DNA of 29,104 nt from Methylococcaceae bacterium UBA4132 (lineage in GTDB: Bacteria > Pseudomonadota > Gammaproteobacteria > Methylococcales > Methylomonadaceae), in assembly GCA_002380945.1 (NCBI GenBank), contig DFWO01000143.1, forward strand, positions 3,257 to 32,360, in the 5' to 3' direction. A program made the translations under genes and the position numbers. A model generated the notes under the pieces. That model was not told where the DNA came from and made no database searches. It saw only the letters and a list, made by a program, of their open reading frames with translations. Within the stretch, counting starts at the first letter, position 1. Each line of letters opens with the position of its first letter. Positions 16,878 to 23,593 of this stretch are shown here, one piece after another.

Positions 16878-17642
16878 TTAAGGTTGTAGAGTGACGGATT
16901 GACTAAGCACTTGCTCGCCTGTATGACCAAAACGGCGTTGGCGACCTTTAAAGCTCTTAATCGCCTCTTCTAGGGTATTCTGGTCAAAATCAGGCCAGAG
17001 CGTGGGTGTAAAATACATTTCTGCGTAGGCTAATTGCCATAACATAAAATTACTTACGCGTTGTTCACCGCCTGTCCGAATGAAAAGGTCTGGCTCAGGC
17101 AGGTCAGCGGTAGATAAATGTTGATTAATCAGGGCTTCACTGATGTCCTGCTCGGTCAATTCAGTGGCAGCGATTTTTGCGGCAATTTTTTGCGTCGCCT
17201 GACATATATCCCAATGTCCACCGTAATTAGCGGCAATTACCAAGGTGAGGGCAGTATTATGTGCGGTTTGCATTTCACCGTCTGCCATCTTTTTTTGTAG
17301 CTTGTCGGGAAACGCGCTTCTGTCACCGATAAAACGCAAACGTATGTTGTTACGATCCAGTTTGTTGATTTCTCGCTGTAAAGTTGCCATAAACAGAGCC
17401 ATTAATAACGACACTTCGTTTTCAGGTCGTCGCCAATTTTCACTACTAAAAGCGAATAGCGTTAGCACTTCAATATGTTGATTAGCACAATATTCGACTA
17501 TTTTACGGACGGTTTTAACACCTGCTTGATGACCCATGGCTCGCGGCATAAAGCGTTTTTGCGCCCAGCGTCCATTGCCATCCATGATAATGGCAATATG
17601 ACGGGGATTAGGATTGGCGGGGCTAGGATCATCAGTAGACAT
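16878..17642 (-). CDS. uppS: Undecaprenyl diphosphate synthase
   Basis: A cytosolic cis-prenyltransferase that extends farnesyl diphosphate to the C55 lipid carrier used for peptidoglycan and O-antigen. I chose ATG 17640-17642 (MSTDDPSPANPNPRH; 254 residues), with GAGAT eight bases upstream. A longer frame to 17681 begins with TTG and runs into the frr stop. Conserved parts are IIMDGNGRWA (catalytic D21), the FSSENWRRP block, and RTGGEQRVSNFMLWQ near the C-terminus, which binds the diphosphate. It is located between frr and cdsA. Confidence 0.96.
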   Translation of the reverse strand: MSTDDPSPANPNPRHIAIIMDGNGRWAQKRFMPRAMGHQAGVKTVRKIVEYCANQHIEVLTLFAFSSENWRRPENEVSLLMALFMATLQREINKLDRNNIRLRFIGDRSAFPDKLQKKMADGEMQTAHNTALTLVIAANYGGHWDICQATQKIAAKIAATELTEQDISEALINQHLSTADLPEPDLFIRTGGEQRVSNFMLWQLAYAEMYFTPTLWPDFDQNTLEEAIKSFKGRQRRFGHTGEQVLSQSVTLQP

Positions 17643-17681
17643 GGCTAAATCTCGAACAGGTGAACAGAAAGTGTGGGGCAA

Positions 17682-18239
17682 TTACATTGATAACAAATCC
17701 GCCTCTTTCGCTTCTAATAATTTTTCCACTTCTTTAACGTATTGGTCGGTTAGTTTTTGGATTTTTTCTTCCGCATCGCGGGCATCATCTTCAGAAATTT
17801 TCTTGTCTTTTAACAAGCGTTGAACTTCTGAATTAGCATCACGGCGAATATTACGAATAGCCACGCGTCCGTTTTCCGCTTCATGTTTAACGACTTTAAC
17901 CATTTTGCGACGACCTTCTTCGGTCAATGCAGGCAAGGGAATACGGATTGTCATGCCATTGGTGTTAGGGTTTAAACCTAAATCCGATTTTAAAATGGCT
18001 TTTTCAATGGCTTGCACCATCGACTTTTCCCAAGGCGTGATGCTCAGCGTTCTTGCATCTTCAACGGCAACATTGGCTACTGCTGAAATAGCCGAATCTG
18101 TGCCGTAGTAAGACACAACCACTTGATCTAAAAGACTCGGATGCGCTCTGCCTGTTCTTATTTTTGAAAACTCATTTTTTAGGGCTTCAATACTTTTGCC
18201 CATACGGGTTGCTGCACTTTGTTGAATATCACTAATCAT
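17682..18239 (-). CDS. frr: Ribosome recycling factor
   Basis: RRF splits the post-termination ribosome together with EF-G. The 185-residue product has the full family length and the conserved stretches KIRTGRAHPSLLD, SITPWEKSMVQAIEKAI, IRIPLPALTEERR-like (here LTEEGRRKMVK) and VAIRNIRRDAN. The ATG at 18237-18239 shares one base with the pyrH stop (TAATG), so the two are probably translationally coupled. Confidence 0.98.
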   Translation of the reverse strand: MISDIQQSAATRMGKSIEALKNEFSKIRTGRAHPSLLDQVVVSYYGTDSAISAVANVAVEDARTLSITPWEKSMVQAIEKAILKSDLGLNPNTNGMTIRIPLPALTEEGRRKMVKVVKHEAENGRVAIRNIRRDANSEVQRLLKDKKISEDDARDAEEKIQKLTDQYVKEVEKLLEAKEADLLSM

Positions 18240-18964
18240 TATTCTGTTCCTCGTTCAATTAAAGAGCCTATTTCTGCGCCCAGCATTAATTTCATTATTG
18301 CACCTTGCTCAAATACATTCATCACGCGCATCGGTACATTGTTATCACGGCATAATACCAACGCAGTGGTATCCATGACATTAAGCCGTTGATCTAGGGC
18401 TTCGTCATAAGTTAAGTAGGGATAAAAGATGGCATCTTTGACTTTTTCAGGGTCAGCGGAATAAACACCTTTGACTTTAGTTGCTTTAATCATCAATTGG
18501 GCATTAATTTCAATGGCGCGCAAACTAGCTGCTGAATCGGTAGTAAAAAATGGATTGCCTGTCCCTGCGGCAAAAATCACCACGCGTCCTTTTTCTAAGT
18601 GTCTAACGGCACGGCGACGTATGTAATCTTCACAAACTTGGTTGATTTTAAGAGCGGACATAACACGCACTTGCTGACCTTGATGTTCCAAGGCATCCTG
18701 CATGGCTAAGGCATTGATAACAGTGGCTAACATGCCCATTTGGTCGCTGGTGACACGGTCTAAGCCTTCCGAGGCTTTTTCTGCACCGCGTAAAATGTTA
18801 CCGCCACCAATGACTAAGCCGACTTGAATGCCCGCATCACAGAGTTCTTTAATTTCAGTGGCAAGACGGCTAACAATATCGGCATCAATGCTACCACCGT
18901 CTGTGCTGCTTAATGCTTCACCGCTCAACTTCAGTAAAATTCTTTGGCAAATTAATTTAGTCAT
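18239..18964 (-). CDS. pyrH: UMP kinase
   Basis: This kinase phosphorylates UMP to UDP in pyrimidine nucleotide synthesis and is allosterically controlled (GTP activation, UTP inhibition in relatives). The 241-residue product carries RILLKLSGEAL at the N-terminus, the GGGNILRGAE loop, DQMGMLATVINALAMQDAL, and GTGNPFFTTDSAASLRA, all typical. The start is ATG 18962-18964 with only a weak AAGAA-type ribosome site. It normally follows tsf directly. Here about 1.8 kb of foreign and decayed sequence lies between, so pyrH must either tolerate read-through or use a new promoter. Confidence 0.97.
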   Translation of the reverse strand: MTKLICQRILLKLSGEALSSTDGGSIDADIVSRLATEIKELCDAGIQVGLVIGGGNILRGAEKASEGLDRVTSDQMGMLATVINALAMQDALEHQGQQVRVMSALKINQVCEDYIRRRAVRHLEKGRVVIFAAGTGNPFFTTDSAASLRAIEINAQLMIKATKVKGVYSADPEKVKDAIFYPYLTYDEALDQRLNVMDTTALVLCRDNNVPMRVMNVFEQGAIMKLMLGAEIGSLIERGTE

Positions 18965-19044
18965 GGGTTTTTCTTGGAAGAGTTATTGAAAATAGATAAA
19001 TTTATTTTGCAAATTGCGTTAATTTTCGTTGATTGTAAACAATT

Positions 19045-19265
19045 TTATCTGCATTTATAGCAATTTGGCTTATTATGTTTTACCAAGTGCAAACAATATT
19101 CGTTTAAATAGTTTTGAGTGTCTAAACTGGGCGTTTTTATTTCCGTTTTTATTTCCGTTTTTAAGCGGTTATCATTGATGGTAGCGTTTAACGCCATAAT
19201 CCAATCAATGGAAATTTTTGGGCATAACACACGACAACCTGTGAATACTGCTTCAAATCATTCAT
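19045..19265 (-). pseudogene. NYN/PIN-like (LabA-type) protein gene, middle and end (fragment 2)
   Basis: From 19265 the minus strand reads MNDLKQYSQVVVCYAQ, then one frame over KISIDWIMALNATINDNRLK. Joined, this matches the part of NYN/PIN-like proteins that follows the first strand (pattern F-S-Q-V-V-x-C-Y-A-Q ... K-I-P-L-D-W-I). The frame slip falls in an A-run at 19215-19219; one extra A would restore it. After NDNRLK the frame continues through a 12-base tandem repeat to a stop at 19045. The central acidic block (NDTDLD type) is missing, so the gene is also internally deleted. Fragment 1 is at 20558-20632. The family assignment is from memory of conserved peptides. Confidence 0.72.
19132..19162. 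repeat. 12-base tandem repeat
   Basis: The unit CGTTTTTATTTC occurs twice, plus 7 further bases. On the minus strand it encodes T-E-I-K-T-E-I-K-T within the decayed NYN gene, probably a slippage expansion near the internal deletion. Confidence 0.8.
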
Positions 19266-20535
19266 TTACTTGATGGGGTTGCACGGACCTTAATGGTCTG
19301 GAAGAAACTTGAATGCTGTTTCCTATGACAAATTTTGTACTGGCGTTTAATTGCGTCGTCGCACTCACACTTCTTGCCGAAGTGGTGTTGGTCGAACTCC
19401 ATGTAAGGGGTGGTGATTGACCAGAAGTTATGGAGGTTGGGGAGGAAGTGAGTGTGACGGTAGGGGTTCCGTCATTCCAAATAGCTGTACATGATGTTAT
19501 GTTCCCCGATATCTTATTATCGCTCGTTTCGCCTGTTATATCTTGCGGACTATTGTTACAAAAAGTATTACCTGTAATGAAATTCCCTACTGCTCCGTCT
19601 GATATTAAAACTCCCCCTTGTCCCAAACTGTTTCTGATAAAATTGTTCATAACTTTATTATTCGAAACATTGATGCCTTCCAATTGGACACCAGAAGTCC
19701 ATTCACCACTAGTACCGTTTGATTCAATAAGGTTATTATTTATTGTTACATTGACAACCGCTACCGTATTTCCAAGTATATGCGGACCTCCAGAAAGTAT
19801 GCCAGGACCTTTGTTTGAAATAAACTGCGATGACAATATTTGCACATTACGAACTGCGGCTCCCGCGCTGTCTGGTTCCATATCAATTCCTGCCGAAGGA
19901 GCGGTTCCGTTTGTGTTTTTAAAGATGGAATTTTTTACGACAACGCCATCGGATAAAATGATAGACATTCCTTGCCTTCGGTTATTATCCGCGACTACGG
20001 AGCAGAAAGTTGTGTTTACGGTCGCCAAATCCAAATAAAATCCGTCACCCCACACATCTCGAACGGTAGTACCCTCAATAACGATATTAGTTGAAGTATA
20101 GATACCAATCCCCATTCCCCACTCACCTTTGCTTCCTTTATGTTCATATCTTTCACCTTTGACCGTTCCGCCGATGACATTAACATTAGAAGCTTTATCA
20201 ATGCTTATTATATTGTAATTTGTTTGATTATTCGGTATCGCTTTCAACACCGCTCCACTCGATAAACTGAGAGTCATGTTGCTTTTTGGTTTAATGGAGG
20301 TAAGTGCATCAATCATATATATACCGTCTGGAATATATACTGTACCTCCCGACGGAACAGCCCCAATCGCAGAATTAATCGCTGATGTATCGTTGGTACT
20401 GCCATTTCCAGTTGCACCATAATTTTTTACATTAATAATTGTTGACGAGGTTGGTGCGGGAGCGCAAACCGTGGCACTCGCAAGACTTGGCGCAATCGTA
20501 AAAAGAAACGCAACGAAAAATATTTCCTTTGTCAT
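19258..20535 (-). CDS. Secreted right-handed beta-helix protein (pectate lyase / epimerase-like)
   Basis: The 425-residue product has a signal peptide (MTKEIFFVAFLFTIAPSLAS, cleavage after ASA). It then has the N-terminal signature of pectate-lyase-3/GH28-type beta-helix proteins, NVKNYGATGNGSTNDTSAIN and GGTVYIPDGIYMI, and many beta-helix turns rich in N, V and G. Around residues 360-385 an Ig-like segment begins (PTVTLTSSPTSITSGQS, LTWSSTN) but breaks off early. A carbohydrate lyase, hydrolase or epimerase activity is possible but unproven. No ribosome site is seen before ATG 20533-20535. The last residues (HQVNE) seem to be encoded by the sequence into which the gene was inserted. It lies between the two halves of a decayed NYN gene, flanked by a direct repeat, so it is an acquired gene. 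Confidence 0.8.
   Translation of the reverse strand: MTKEIFFVAFLFTIAPSLASATVCAPAPTSSTIINVKNYGATGNGSTNDTSAINSAIGAVPSGGTVYIPDGIYMIDALTSIKPKSNMTLSLSSGAVLKAIPNNQTNYNIISIDKASNVNVIGGTVKGERYEHKGSKGEWGMGIGIYTSTNIVIEGTTVRDVWGDGFYLDLATVNTTFCSVVADNNRRQGMSIILSDGVVVKNSIFKNTNGTAPSAGIDMEPDSAGAAVRNVQILSSQFISNKGPGILSGGPHILGNTVAVVNVTINNNLIESNGTSGEWTSGVQLEGINVSNNKVMNNFIRNSLGQGGVLISDGAVGNFITGNTFCNNSPQDITGETSDNKISGNITSCTAIWNDGTPTVTLTSSPTSITSGQSPPLTWSSTNTTSARSVSATTQLNASTKFVIGNSIQVSSRPLRSVQPHQVNE
19266..19275 (-). repeat. Direct repeat flanking the beta-helix insert (distal copy)
   Basis: CATCAAGTAA on the minus strand. It matches CATCAATTAA at 20563-20572 in nine of ten positions and in the same orientation. The pair brackets the beta-helix gene at the exact break in the NYN gene, as a target-site duplication would. 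Confidence 0.55.
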
Positions 20536-20557
20536 AAAATTTATAAATACTTTGTTA

Positions 20558-20632
20558 TTACTTTAATTGATGAGTTTGACCTGGACAATTTTCTAAGTCA
20601 ATTAACAAGACGCGTGCCATTTGCTCGATCAT
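20558..20632 (-). pseudogene. NYN/PIN-like (LabA-type) protein gene, N-terminal end (fragment 1)
   Basis: The minus strand reads MIEQMARVLLIDLENCPGQT then HQLK and a stop. RVLLIDLENCP is the first strand and metal-site aspartate of NYN/PIN-like domain proteins, a family of predicted RNA-processing nucleases. The frame ends at the boundary of the beta-helix insert. The continuation lies 1.3 kb away at 19265 and below. The fragment is too short for ORF callers. Confidence 0.7.
20563..20572 (-). repeat. Direct repeat flanking the beta-helix insert (proximal copy)
   Basis: CATCAATTAA on the minus strand, encoding the H-Q-L of NYN fragment 1. It is the partner of 19266-19275, with one mismatch. 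Confidence 0.55.
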
Positions 20633-20696
20633 TTAACGCTATCCACTAATACATCGTGTTATTGTTAATCCCCCCACCCTTTAAAGCGTAGTGCGT

Positions 20697-20778
20697 AAGT
20701 TGGGTTGGTGATAGCCGTAACCCAACACATCGAAGGCACAGTTGGGTTACGCTGTCCACATCACAGCAAACCCAACTT
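20697..20778. repeat. Four-arm TTGGGTT palindromic repeat
   Basis: An outer pair AAGTTGGGTT (20697-20706) / AACCCAACTT (20769-20778) and an inner pair GTAACCCAAC (20717-20726) / GTTGGGTTAC (20741-20750), all arms perfect over 10 bases. It lies directly after the tsf stop. The arms can pair as one long cruciform or as two separate hairpins. Similar TTGGGTTACGC palindromes are, from memory, dispersed in many aquatic bacteria. Confidence 0.85.
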
Positions 20779-20788
20779 ATCATTTCAT

Positions 20789-21685
20789 TTACTTAAAGCT
20801 TTCGGCATACGCAATGACTTCTTCAGCAAAGTTTTCTTCTTTTTTCTCAATACCTTCACCGACTTCAAAACGGCTAAAGCGGATAATAGTGTTGCCTTTT
20901 TCTTTAGCTAACTGCCCGACAGTTTTTTTATCGTCTTTGATGAATGGCTGACCTAATAAGGTGACTTCAGCAAGGAATTTGCTGATTCGACCCGTTACCA
21001 TTTTCTCAACGATGTCTGCTGGTTTACCTTTAATTTTTTCTTCTTGTTGTGCCAAGAAAATTTCTTTTTCTTTTTCAATCGTTTCTGCTGGTACTTGATC
21101 TTCAGAAACGCAAACTGGTTTACTAGCGGCGATGTGCATTGCTACGTCTTTGCCTAATTCGCTGTCAGCAACGGCTAAGTCAACAATTACGCCGATTTTG
21201 TTACCGTGTAAGTAGCACGCTGTGCCGCCTTCGGTTTTGAATTTTTCAAAACGTCTAACCGTGACATTTTCACCTAAGGTTGAAATCAAACCACGACGCA
21301 TTTCATCAACCGTTACACCGCCTTCTAATGGCATAGCTAATAATTGTTCTTCGGTTTCGATGTTATCAGCGTTTAATAAAGCATCGGTGACGCTATTCAC
21401 GAAATTAACAAAACCCTCCGCTTTAGCAACGAAATCAGTTTCACAGTTAATATCAACGATAGCAACTGCTTTGCCGTCATCACTGACTTTTACGCCAATA
21501 ATACCTTCTGCGGCAATGCGACCTGATTTTTTGTCAGCTTTTGCTTGACCTGATTTACGCATATTTTCAATGGCTAGTTCCATATCGCCATTGGCTTCAA
21601 CTAAAGCTTTTTTACATTCCATCATGCCAGAACTGGTTCTTTCGCGCAGTTCTTTAACCATTGCTGCACTAATTACTGTACTCAT
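20789..21685 (-). CDS. tsf: Translation elongation factor Ts
   Basis: EF-Ts is the nucleotide exchange factor for EF-Tu. The 298-residue product has the N-terminal UBA-like domain (VKELRERTSSGMMECKKAL), the conserved DINCETDFVAK core contacting EF-Tu, and two dimerisation subdomains. Start ATG 21683-21685. It follows rpsB, with an attenuator-like hairpin in the 123-base spacer, as in E. coli. Downstream, the usual partner pyrH is displaced by the repeat, the NYN remnant and the beta-helix gene. Confidence 0.98.
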   Translation of the reverse strand: MSTVISAAMVKELRERTSSGMMECKKALVEANGDMELAIENMRKSGQAKADKKSGRIAAEGIIGVKVSDDGKAVAIVDINCETDFVAKAEGFVNFVNSVTDALLNADNIETEEQLLAMPLEGGVTVDEMRRGLISTLGENVTVRRFEKFKTEGGTACYLHGNKIGVIVDLAVADSELGKDVAMHIAASKPVCVSEDQVPAETIEKEKEIFLAQQEEKIKGKPADIVEKMVTGRISKFLAEVTLLGQPFIKDDKKTVGQLAKEKGNTIIRFSRFEVGEGIEKKEENFAEEVIAYAESFK

Positions 21686-21708
21686 GTTTTTCTCACTCTA
21701 TCTATTGT

Positions 21709-21737
21709 AAAAACGCCCCCTTAAAGGAGGCGTTTTT
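21709..21737 (-). terminator. Intrinsic hairpin between rpsB and tsf
   Basis: AAAAACGCCCCC-TTAAA-GGAGGCGTTTTT: twelve positions with one mismatch and T-tracts on both strands. It lies in the rpsB-tsf spacer, in the place where E. coli has a partial terminator that lowers tsf relative to rpsB. Since no clear tsf promoter is seen after it, it is probably leaky. Confidence 0.85.
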
Positions 21738-21808
21738 GGTGTTATTTATACTTGCTAATTAAAATAAGTTATCGAAGTAGGGTACGCCAATGGCATATCC
21801 TACATAGC

Positions 21809-22549
21809 TTATTCTGCTACAGCTTCTTCAACAAAATCATCTGCTTTTGCTGATAAACCTAGGCTAGCTGTTTTTGCTTCTAATACGGCTGTTGCAACGC
21901 TTTCACAATACAGTTTAACGGCGCGAATCGAGTCATCATTACCTGGAATGATGTAGTCAATTTTTTCAGGTGAATTGTTAGAATCCACAATGCCGACGAC
22001 AGGAATGCCTAATTTTCTGGCTTCGCTGATGGCATTTTTTTCGTAACCGACATCTAGTACAAAAATAACGTCTGGAACGCCTCTCATGTCTTTAATACCG
22101 CCTAAGCTGCGTTCTAGTTTTTCTAGTTCGCGTTCCATACCTAAGGCTTCTTTTTTGCCAAAGCGTTGATATAAAGTACCGTCAGCTTTCATTGCTTCTA
22201 GTTCTTTCAAACGGCTAATAGATTTTTTGATGGTTTTGAAGTTGGTCATCATGCCACCTAACCAACGGTGGTTAACGTAAGGCATACCGCACAATCGCGC
22301 TTGTTCAGCTACCACTTTACGTGCTGCTTTTTTAGTGCCAACAAACAAAATAGTACCTTTATTTGCTGTCATCTGACCCAGATAATTCATTGCGTCGTTG
22401 AATAGCGGAAGCGTTTGTTCCAAATCAATGATATGGATTTTGTTACGCGCTCCGAAAATGAACGGTGCCATTTTTGGATTCCAGTAACGAGTTTGGTGTC
22501 CAAAGTGAACACCCGCTTCAAGCATTTGACGCATGGATACTGCTGCCAT
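21809..22549 (-). CDS. rpsB: 30S ribosomal protein S2
   Basis: The 246-residue small-subunit protein has the family signatures MRQMLEAGVHFGHQTRYWNP, FGARNKIHIIDLEQT and VNHRWLGGMMTNFKT. Start ATG 22547-22549 with a strong AGGAG seven bases upstream. It is the first gene of the translation/envelope cluster and is divergent from map, as is common in gammaproteobacteria. Confidence 0.98.
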   Translation of the reverse strand: MAAVSMRQMLEAGVHFGHQTRYWNPKMAPFIFGARNKIHIIDLEQTLPLFNDAMNYLGQMTANKGTILFVGTKKAARKVVAEQARLCGMPYVNHRWLGGMMTNFKTIKKSISRLKELEAMKADGTLYQRFGKKEALGMERELEKLERSLGGIKDMRGVPDVIFVLDVGYEKNAISEARKLGIPVVGIVDSNNSPEKIDYIIPGNDDSIRAVKLYCESVATAVLEAKTASLGLSAKADDFVEEAVAE

Positions 22550-22572
22550 TTATTTCTCCTAAGATTTAAAGT

Positions 22573-22640
22573 TCGGATTAATCCGAGTGGGTTACGCCGC
22601 CACTTATCCCGTCTAATAACTTGTTACAGTTTGAGTATAA
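22573..22640 (-). promoter_or_regulatory. rpsB leader region (possible S2-responsive mRNA structure)
   Basis: Between the divergent map and rpsB genes, the rpsB leader contains a perfect palindrome TCGGATTAATCCGA (22573-22586) next to a small GTGG/CCAC stem (22587-22603). A TATACT box (22634-22639, minus strand) has only a poor -35. In gammaproteobacteria, S2 is known to repress its own mRNA through a structured leader. These hairpins could be that element, but I cannot confirm the consensus. Confidence 0.3.
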
Positions 22641-22718
22641 TCAAGCACCCTACCAAACGTGACGATAAGTGTGAGTATTGTTGTAAAAATCAACTTGTCT
22701 TTATATCATGATTAGCTT

Positions 22719-22746
22719 TTTACAACAAGCCGAACTCTGTTAAAAT
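22719..22746 (+). promoter_or_regulatory. Putative sigma-70 promoter for map-glnD
   Basis: TTTACA (22719-22724) and TAAAAT (22741-22746) with a 16-base spacer, each matching the consensus in five of six positions. Transcription would start near 22753, about 80 bases before the map ATG. Confidence 0.5.
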
Positions 22747-22831
22747 CGCCTGCACTGAGGTTCAAGAGTAAATGGTTAAAAACTGTGTATTGCGCCTTAA
22801 ACCTTGAATCTCGCACTCTACGTCTTAAATT

Positions 22832-23593
22832 ATGATTATCATTAAAACTGAAGCTGAAATTGAAAAAATGCGCATCGCTGGCAGACTTGCCGCCGAAGTT
22901 CTCGAAATGATTGAACCCCATGTGGTAGCAGGAATCACTACTAACGAATTGGATTTGATTTGTCATAATTATATGGTCGATGTACAGAAGGTGATTCCTG
23001 CACCATTGAATTATAAAGGTTTTCCTAAATCTATCTGCACTTCAGTTAATCAGCAAGTTTGTCATGGCATACCGAATGAGAAAAAGCTGAAATCTGGTGA
23101 CATCATCAATATTGATATTACCGTGATAAAAGACGGTTATCATGGCGATACCAGTAAAATGTTCTGTGTCGGTGAAGTCAGTCCACACGCTAAACGCTTG
23201 ATTAAAATAACCGAAGAGGCGATGTATCTAGGTATTCAACAAGTCAAAGCAGGGGCGAGACTAGGCGACATCGGTCATGCTATTCAAAAACACGCTGAAT
23301 CTAATCGCTATTCGGTAGTACGCGAGTTTTGTGGTCATGGTATCGGCAAAAAATTTCATGAAGAACCGCAAGTGCTGCATTATGGCAAAGCAGGCACAGG
23401 TGAGGTATTAGATGCGGGTATGATACTTACTATTGAGCCGATGATTAATCTGGGTAAAAAAGAAGTCAAAATTCTGCCTGATGGTTGGGTTGCTGTGACT
23501 AAAGACCGCAGTCTATCGGCTCAATTTGAGCATACTATTTTAGTTACGCCGACAGGTTATGAAATTCTGACCTTGCGTCAAGAAGAAATGTGA
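22832..23593 (+). CDS. map: Methionine aminopeptidase, type I
   Basis: Removes the initiator Met from new proteins. The 253-residue product has all five metal ligands of the M24 fold: D95 and D106 (INIDITVIKDGYHGDT), H169 (GHGIGKKFHEEP), E202 (TIEPM) and E233 (QFEHT), plus the substrate-side H78 (VCHGIPN). It lacks an N-terminal extension, typical of type Ia. No strong ribosome site precedes ATG 22832. The TGA stop overlaps the glnD ATG (TGATG). Confidence 0.97.
   Translation: MIIIKTEAEIEKMRIAGRLAAEVLEMIEPHVVAGITTNELDLICHNYMVDVQKVIPAPLNYKGFPKSICTSVNQQVCHGIPNEKKLKSGDIINIDITVIKDGYHGDTSKMFCVGEVSPHAKRLIKITEEAMYLGIQQVKAGARLGDIGHAIQKHAESNRYSVVREFCGHGIGKKFHEEPQVLHYGKAGTGEVLDAGMILTIEPMINLGKKEVKILPDGWVAVTKDRSLSAQFEHTILVTPTGYEILTLRQEEM

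Noticed and set aside
19045..19230. Possible independent small gene downstream of the beta-helix gene
   Set aside because: It starts with GTG, lacks a ribosome site, and its peptide fits as the out-of-frame continuation of the NYN gene fragment.
19430..20038. A 202-codon open frame on the plus strand
   Set aside because: It lies fully antisense to the beta-helix gene, whose signal peptide and family signature are clear; the plus-strand peptide has no recognisable features.
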